From CSBr16-58 sp051859825 (GTDB lineage: Bacteria > Bacteroidota > Bacteroidia > Flavobacteriales > Schleiferiaceae): a stretch of DNA of 9,651 nucleotides. The stretch spans positions 1 through 9,651 of the forward strand of contig JBHYFA010000094.1 in assembly GCA_051859825.1 (NCBI GenBank), read 5' to 3'. How positions within the stretch are numbered: position 1 is the first letter of the stretch; each line of letters opens with the position of its first letter. The notes under the pieces were generated by a model, which saw nothing but the letters and a program-made list of their open reading frames with translations, did no database searches and was not told the origin of the DNA. The position numbers were made by a program, and so were the translations under genes. Below, piece after piece: positions 6,130 through 9,651 of this stretch.

Positions 6130-7158
6130 TCAGTAGTTAAAATATTTTCCGGGAAATAATTTCGATCGCAATTTTTTCGCCACCGGCAAAAGTCGGGCTT
6201 TGTACAAAATATACCAACCCGTGGCGTACACAAAATGCCAGAGGATGCGCAGCCATAAAAAGCGAAAGTAAGGCGAAAATACGCGATACAGTTTTCCGTT
6301 TTCACTCAAAAAACCTCTACGCAACCACCTCTGATGCGCGAGTCCGCCAATCCACCATTCGCCTACCGTTTTTCTGGCTTGATGAAAAACATGAGGTGGA
6401 ATTTCCATTTGCGATTGAATTAGCTCTTGGATTTCCAGAATTTCGGGGAAGGCGTTGGCATTTCGGCGCGCTCTATTGCGTTGGGTCTGTCGGTGAACAC
6501 GGAAGTAATTGAGATGGTCGGCGATGAAGTAGAATGATCCACGTAGCAGAATGCGGGTGTAGAGCATCCAATCGCCATTGAGTCGGAAATTTTCGGGAGC
6601 ACCGCCGGTAGCTAAATATGCATCGCGTCGCATCAAAACACCCGACGCGTTAGGGATGGTATTGTATCTAAGGAAGTAGTTTTTGCACTCTTCCCGACCA
6701 TCGGCTTCAAAATCGTGCTCCCATCTATCGGTTTGAAAAAGAAAGCGGTAGTTTTCCTGAAAACTGTTGATGGTCTTGCCACTTTCGTCCACTAAGGTAG
6801 TTTGTGCAAAAGCCAAGACTCTTTTGTCATCGGCTTCGAGGGCGTTAACGAGCTTTTCGAGCAATACATTTTCGCAGTAATCGTCGCTTTCCGCTAGCCA
6901 GATGTATTTGCCTTGGGCCAATGCTACGCCCTTATTCCATTGCTTGAAGGGTGAACCGCTGTTTACTTGGTTGAAGTGCTTCTGAATATTCGCTCCTTCA
7001 TATTGATCCAGCACTTTTTTACTCTCATCGGTAGAGGCGTCGTCGAGCAGGATGATTTCCATATCCTGAAAGGTTTGGCCAAGGATGGAGTCCAAACGCT
7101 GCTTCAGATAAGGGGCGTGATTGTAGTTTGGAACAATCACCGAAACCAGAGGCGGCAT
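6130..7158 (-). CDS. Family 2 glycosyltransferase (first of a tandem pair), 342 residues
   Basis: This is a GT-A, GT2-type glycosyltransferase. The N-terminal half has the family signature: LVSVIVPNYNHAPYLKQRL at residues 4-22, Asp39/Asp40 in LLDDASTDES for the nucleotide, and WLAESDDYCEN (Asp92/Asp93), which stands in for the metal-binding DxD. NGDWMLYTRILLRG around Asp196 is the likely catalytic acceptor-side segment. The C-terminal region is basic and aromatic, with a hydrophobic stretch at about 296-320 (RFLWLRILWHFVYATGWYI) that may anchor it to the membrane. It ends LFPGKYFNY and TGA. The ATG at 7156-7158 gives a standard start 23 bp after the YciH-like gene's stop, which suggests cotranscription. 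The next GT2 gene follows in the same frame with no intergenic base. The sugar transferred is unknown; O-antigen, capsule or exopolysaccharide assembly is the usual role. Confidence 0.88.
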   Translation of the reverse strand: MPPLVSVIVPNYNHAPYLKQRLDSILGQTFQDMEIILLDDASTDESKKVLDQYEGANIQKHFNQVNSGSPFKQWNKGVALAQGKYIWLAESDDYCENVLLEKLVNALEADDKRVLAFAQTTLVDESGKTINSFQENYRFLFQTDRWEHDFEADGREECKNYFLRYNTIPNASGVLMRRDAYLATGGAPENFRLNGDWMLYTRILLRGSFYFIADHLNYFRVHRQTQRNRARRNANAFPEILEIQELIQSQMEIPPHVFHQARKTVGEWWIGGLAHQRWLRRGFLSENGKLYRVFSPYFRFLWLRILWHFVYATGWYILYKARLLPVAKKLRSKLFPGKYFNY

Positions 7159-7181
7159 GTTTTTTTTGGGTTAAAAATACG

Positions 7182-7556
7182 TCACACAATCCAACCTTGT
7201 TCTTTAGCATAGGTTTTCACGGCGTCTATTTGGTTTCCTTGCAAAATGAGTTCGCCGTTTTTCAGCGAACCGCCTACGCCACAGTGTTTTTTGAGGTCGC
7301 GCTCGTGCATTTCTGCTATTTCCGTTGAGCTCCAATTGGTCACGATGGTCACGGGTTTGCCGTTTCTCCCTTTGCGTTCGAAGCGCAGGTGGAGTTTTTC
7401 ACGAATGGAGGACACTTCATTTACCTCTTCAAGTTCAGCCGTTGCTCCTTCATTTTCCTCGGGCAAAATGTTCTTTAGAGCAGCGAGAGCTTCAAAGGGA
7501 TTTGCTGCAGCGCTGCTCTTTGAACCGTCTGTGGGGATGCGTTTTTTCTTGGACAT
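7182..7556 (-). CDS. yciH: SUI1/eIF1-like translation factor, YciH family, 124 residues
   Basis: The C-terminal half (about residues 52-124) is a SUI1/eIF1 domain. It contains a basic beta segment (RFERKGRNGKPVTIVTNW), the conserved LKKHCGVGGSLKNGELILQG and the family end KTYAKEQGWIV. Bacterial YciH proteins bind the 30S ribosomal subunit and affect start-site and initiator selection; in E. coli the factor is non-essential. The first 50 residues are a low-complexity, acidic, Ala/Glu-rich extension after a basic start (MSKKKRIP), slightly longer than in E. coli YciH (about 108 residues). The ATG at 7554-7556 is the only sensible start. The gene begins 20 bp after the rho stop and ends 23 bp before a glycosyltransferase start, so it is probably transcribed from the rho promoter. 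Confidence 0.9.
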   Translation of the reverse strand: MSKKKRIPTDGSKSSAAANPFEALAALKNILPEENEGATAELEEVNEVSSIREKLHLRFERKGRNGKPVTIVTNWSSTEIAEMHERDLKKHCGVGGSLKNGELILQGNQIDAVKTYAKEQGWIV

Positions 7557-7576
7557 TTTTATTATCCTGAATGAAA

Positions 7577-9259
7577 TTATCCGTTCATGGAAACGAGGAA
7601 TTCCTCATTGCTTTGGGTACGACTGATGCGGTCGTGCAAGAACTCCATGGCTTCAACCGGGGTCATATCCGAGAGGTGGCGACGTAGAATCCACATGCGT
7701 TGTTGTACATCCTTGGAAAGGAGGAGTTCGTCGCGACGTGTGCCGGAAGAAATAAGGTCGATGGCGGGGAAAATTCGCTTGTTGGCAATACGGCGGTCGA
7801 GCTGCATTTCCATGTTACCTGTACCTTTAAATTCTTCGTAGATTACTTCGTCCATCTTCGATCCGGTATCGATAAGAGCCGTTGCTAGGATGGTAAGCGA
7901 GCCGCCGTTTTCGATGTTTCTTGCGGCACCGAAGAAGCGTTTGGGTTTGTGAAGGGCGTTGGCGTCCACACCACCGGAAAGAACTTTTCCTGAAGCTGGT
8001 GAAACGGTGTTGTAGGCTCTGGCCAAGCGGGTGATGGAGTCGAGGAGGATAATCACGTCGTGGCCACATTCTACCATACGTTTAGCTTTTTCGAGAACGA
8101 TATTGGCCACTTTTACGTGACGTTCTGCCGGTTCGTCGAAGGTTGAGGCGATAACTTCTGCGGGTACGCTACGAATCATATCGGTAACTTCTTCCGGGCG
8201 CTCGTCGATGAGCAGGATAATCATGTACGATTCGGGGTGGTTGGCGGCGATGGCGTTGGCTACTTCCTTGAGTAGGGTGGTTTTACCGGTTTTTGGTTGT
8301 GCCACGATGAGTCCGCGGTTTCCCTTTCCAATAGGGGAGAAGAGGTCGATAACGCGGGTGCTAAGGGTGGCATTCTTTCCGGTAAGGTTGAATTTTTCTT
8401 GGGCAAAAAGCGGGGTAAGGTGCTCAAATCCCACGCGATCACGCACGTAATCGGGGGTGCGTCCATTCACCTTGATAACTTTGCCTAGAGGGAAATATTT
8501 TTCACCTTCTTTGGGCGGACGAACCAAGCCTACAACCGTATCGCCGGGGCGTAGTGCGTTTTGCTTGATTTGCGATTGCGAAACGTACACGTCGTCGGGA
8601 CTATTGAGGTAGTTGTAATCGCTGGAGCGTAGGAATCCGTAGCCGTCGGGCATGACTTCCAGTACACCTTCACAGCTGATGAATCCGTCGAAGTTGTATT
8701 CATCCGAGCCGATATGTCGTCTTGGGTTTTTGAAATTACCATTATTTGGTCGGCGATCGTTTTGCGATCTATCTCCCCCATTTCGGTCGTTATGTGAGCG
8801 ATCATTTTGGTGACGAGTTTGTTGGCCACGCGGTTCAAATTTCTTATTGCGTTGCTGGTCGTAATTACGTTGTTCAGCAGGTCGTTGGCTGGGTAATTCC
8901 TGCGTTTTTTCTGCAGGAGTATCGGTAGTCGTAGCTTCTGTTGGTGTTTTATGTTCGTTTGGTTTTTCTCCTTCAGTCGCATTTTTTTTCGGTCTTCCTC
9001 TTCTCGGACGTGGTTTTTCTTCTGATGAAGCAGGACTTTCGTTGTCGCTTGTATTGCGATTTTCGTTCGCGTTCGTTTGAGGTTCTTCGGTTTTTTCCGT
9101 TGAGCTGACACTTGTTTTGGACTTGATTCCAAAGCTTTTTAGCAATTCAGCAATGAGTTCGGGTTTGCGAAGATATTTCCAGCGAGAAATGTTTCTTTGT
9201 TCGCCTAAACGTTTGAGTTCAGGAAGTTTGAGTTTTGATAGTTCTTCAATACTGTTCAT
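7577..9259 (-). CDS. rho: Transcription termination factor Rho with long disordered insertion, 560 residues
   Basis: Rho is a hexameric RNA-dependent ATPase/translocase that ends untranslated transcripts. An N-terminal Rho-N/SAP-like helical domain covers about residues 1-45 (LSKLKLPELKRLGEQRNISR). A low-complexity insertion follows (about 48-185), with an AT-hook-like RPRRGRPKK near 84-92 and repeated NDR/RN stretches. The cold-shock RNA-binding domain (about 190-266) includes GVLEVMPDGYGFLRS. The ATPase domain carries the P-loop IVAQPKTGKTT (Lys326), catalytic Glu353 in LLIDERPEEV, Walker B VIILLDSITRLARAYN (Asp407), the Q-loop segment GGVDANALHKPKRFFGAARN and the R-loop QLDRRIANKRIFPAID. 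All core motifs look intact. At 560 residues it is about 140 longer than E. coli Rho (419), and the insertion explains the difference. Long insertions are known in Bacteroidota Rho; the one in Bacteroides thetaiotaomicron has been linked to condensate formation. The ATG at 9257-9259 precedes an A/T-rich leader. Confidence 0.97.
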   Translation of the reverse strand: MNSIEELSKLKLPELKRLGEQRNISRWKYLRKPELIAELLKSFGIKSKTSVSSTEKTEEPQTNANENRNTSDNESPASSEEKPRPRRGRPKKNATEGEKPNEHKTPTEATTTDTPAEKTQELPSQRPAEQRNYDQQRNKKFEPRGQQTRHQNDRSHNDRNGGDRSQNDRRPNNGNFKNPRRHIGSDEYNFDGFISCEGVLEVMPDGYGFLRSSDYNYLNSPDDVYVSQSQIKQNALRPGDTVVGLVRPPKEGEKYFPLGKVIKVNGRTPDYVRDRVGFEHLTPLFAQEKFNLTGKNATLSTRVIDLFSPIGKGNRGLIVAQPKTGKTTLLKEVANAIAANHPESYMIILLIDERPEEVTDMIRSVPAEVIASTFDEPAERHVKVANIVLEKAKRMVECGHDVIILLDSITRLARAYNTVSPASGKVLSGGVDANALHKPKRFFGAARNIENGGSLTILATALIDTGSKMDEVIYEEFKGTGNMEMQLDRRIANKRIFPAIDLISSGTRRDELLLSKDVQQRMWILRRHLSDMTPVEAMEFLHDRISRTQSNEEFLVSMNG

Positions 9260-9282
9260 AAAAAAATAAAAATGTTGGGAGC

Positions 9283-9297
9283 TATAACCACGTTATA
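9283..9297. repeat. Inverted repeat TATAAC-cac-GTTATA upstream of rho
   Basis: A perfect 6-bp inverted repeat with a 3-base spacer lies 24 bases before the rho start codon on the minus strand. The right half sits in the self-complementary GTTATAAC (9292-9299). It could be an operator or a small hairpin in the rho leader; no function is shown. Confidence 0.35.
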
Positions 9298-9310
9298 ACA
9301 CGGAAAAATG

Positions 9311-9327
9311 TGAATAGAATGTATTCA
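9311..9327. repeat. Inverted repeat TGAATA-gaatg-TATTCA upstream of rho
   Basis: A perfect 6-bp inverted repeat with a 5-base spacer lies 52 bases before the rho start, beside the near-match -7 element at 9335-9341. Such a symmetric site near a promoter could bind a regulator, but AT-rich palindromes also arise by chance. Confidence 0.3.
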
Positions 9328-9483
9328 GTTTGGTCAAAATATTTTCAACTACAAGAAAAAGTTACTCGGAAAAAATTACTCAGAAAATGTAAAGACGTGA
9401 AATCTTATGATGAGTATGTACGAGGCTGCAATAATAAGGCAAAAATGTGAAAAGATGATGGGATTAGAAAAAAAAGTTTGGGA

Positions 9484-9601
9484 CTGAGGCTGCATGGAGA
9501 GCTTCGCTCGCATGGAGGCCTGAGGCCGCATGGTTCGCTGCGCGAGCACAGATGCGCTGGTGCGTGCGGAGAGCGGAGGGCAGAGGGCAGAGAGCGGAGG
9601 G
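9484..9601. repeat. GC-rich extragenic repeat patch (18-bp period and 11-bp direct repeat)
   Basis: GCATGG occurs at 9492, 9510 and 9528, exactly 18 bases apart, giving three degenerate 18-bp units (9492-9545). CTGAGGCTGCATGG (9484-9497) recurs as CTGAGGCCGCATGG (9520-9533), 13 of 14 identical. Further on, AGAGCGGAGGG occurs twice (9570-9580 and 9591-9601), separated by CAGAGGGCAG. GAGC-ttc-GCTC forms a small hairpin inside the first unit. The patch is much more GC-rich than the DNA beside it. It resembles short tandemly repeated extragenic sequence rather than a transposon end. Confidence 0.55.
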
Positions 9602-9651
9602 TGGTTGCCCCGTGGTTGATACATTTTCAAGGTAGATTTATCATGTTGTAG

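Larger units (their letters stand above)
9260..9651. other. Non-coding region upstream of rho
   Basis: No convincing gene lies here. The part nearest rho (9260-9470) is AT-rich and should hold the rho leader and promoter. The best -7 candidate on the minus strand, TATTTTG at 9335-9341, is one base short of TAnnTTTG, so the promoter is not firmly placed. Two inverted repeats (9283-9297 and 9311-9327) and a 14-bp near-tandem repeat (TTACTC at 9362 and 9376) are present. The outer part (about 9481-9605) is abruptly GC-rich and repetitive. An 84-codon frame on the minus strand (9376-9630) is low-complexity and is not accepted as a gene. Confidence 0.6.

Noticed and set aside
8530..9132. 200-codon minus-strand frame overlapping rho in another phase
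   Set aside because: It lies over the purine-rich, low-complexity rho insertion, begins with TTG and gives a Lys/Arg/Thr-rich nonsense-like protein; it is best explained as a composition shadow.
9376..9630. 84-codon minus-strand frame upstream of rho
   Set aside because: It runs through the GC-rich repeat patch and gives a low-complexity Pro/Ser/Gln sequence; nothing suggests it is translated.

Overview
The window reads as a chromosomal segment of a Bacteroidota bacterium, probably in the Flavobacteriia or a nearby class. Three things point there: exact matches to the Bacteroidota -7 promoter element TAnnTTTG just ahead of three genes, A/T-rich leaders without clear Shine-Dalgarno sequences, and a Rho factor with a long Asn/Arg-rich insertion of the kind known from this phylum. 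No RNA gene, CRISPR array, insertion sequence or integrase was seen.

The window has two convergent halves. Positions 1-2392 (+ strand) hold short, poorly conserved genes: the end of a possible upstream gene, a structured patch with a 48-codon reading frame, a secreted 148-residue protein, a 189-residue lipoprotein, a 117-residue frame abutting it, and a small two-helix membrane protein with four cysteines in its tail. The stretch from about 240 to 1850 is visibly more AT-rich than the rest and looks like accessory or fast-evolving DNA.

Positions 2438-9259 (all - strand) hold recognisable genes. In transcription order they are rho, a SUI1/YciH-type translation factor, two family 2 glycosyltransferases, dapD (lysine/meso-diaminopimelate pathway), a family 4 glycosyltransferase and a short-chain dehydrogenase. 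The spacings are tight (20 bp rho-yciH, 23 bp yciH-GT2, 0 bp GT2-GT2, 43 bp GT2-dapD, 4 bp dapD-GT4), so cotranscription is likely. There are internal -7 elements before dapD and before the dehydrogenase. The group therefore joins transcription termination and translation initiation genes to cell-envelope functions: glycan synthesis and a peptidoglycan/lysine precursor.

The ~390 bp upstream of rho hold no convincing gene. They contain two inverted repeats close to rho and, further out, a GC-rich repeat patch with GCATGG at an exact 18-bp period plus an 11-bp direct repeat. I did not find a clearly new defence or mobile system. The points most worth checking are the two pairs of adjacent same-frame genes separated by one stop codon whose second member has no usable ATG, the AT-rich secreted/lipoprotein cluster, and the Rho insertion with an AT-hook-like core.
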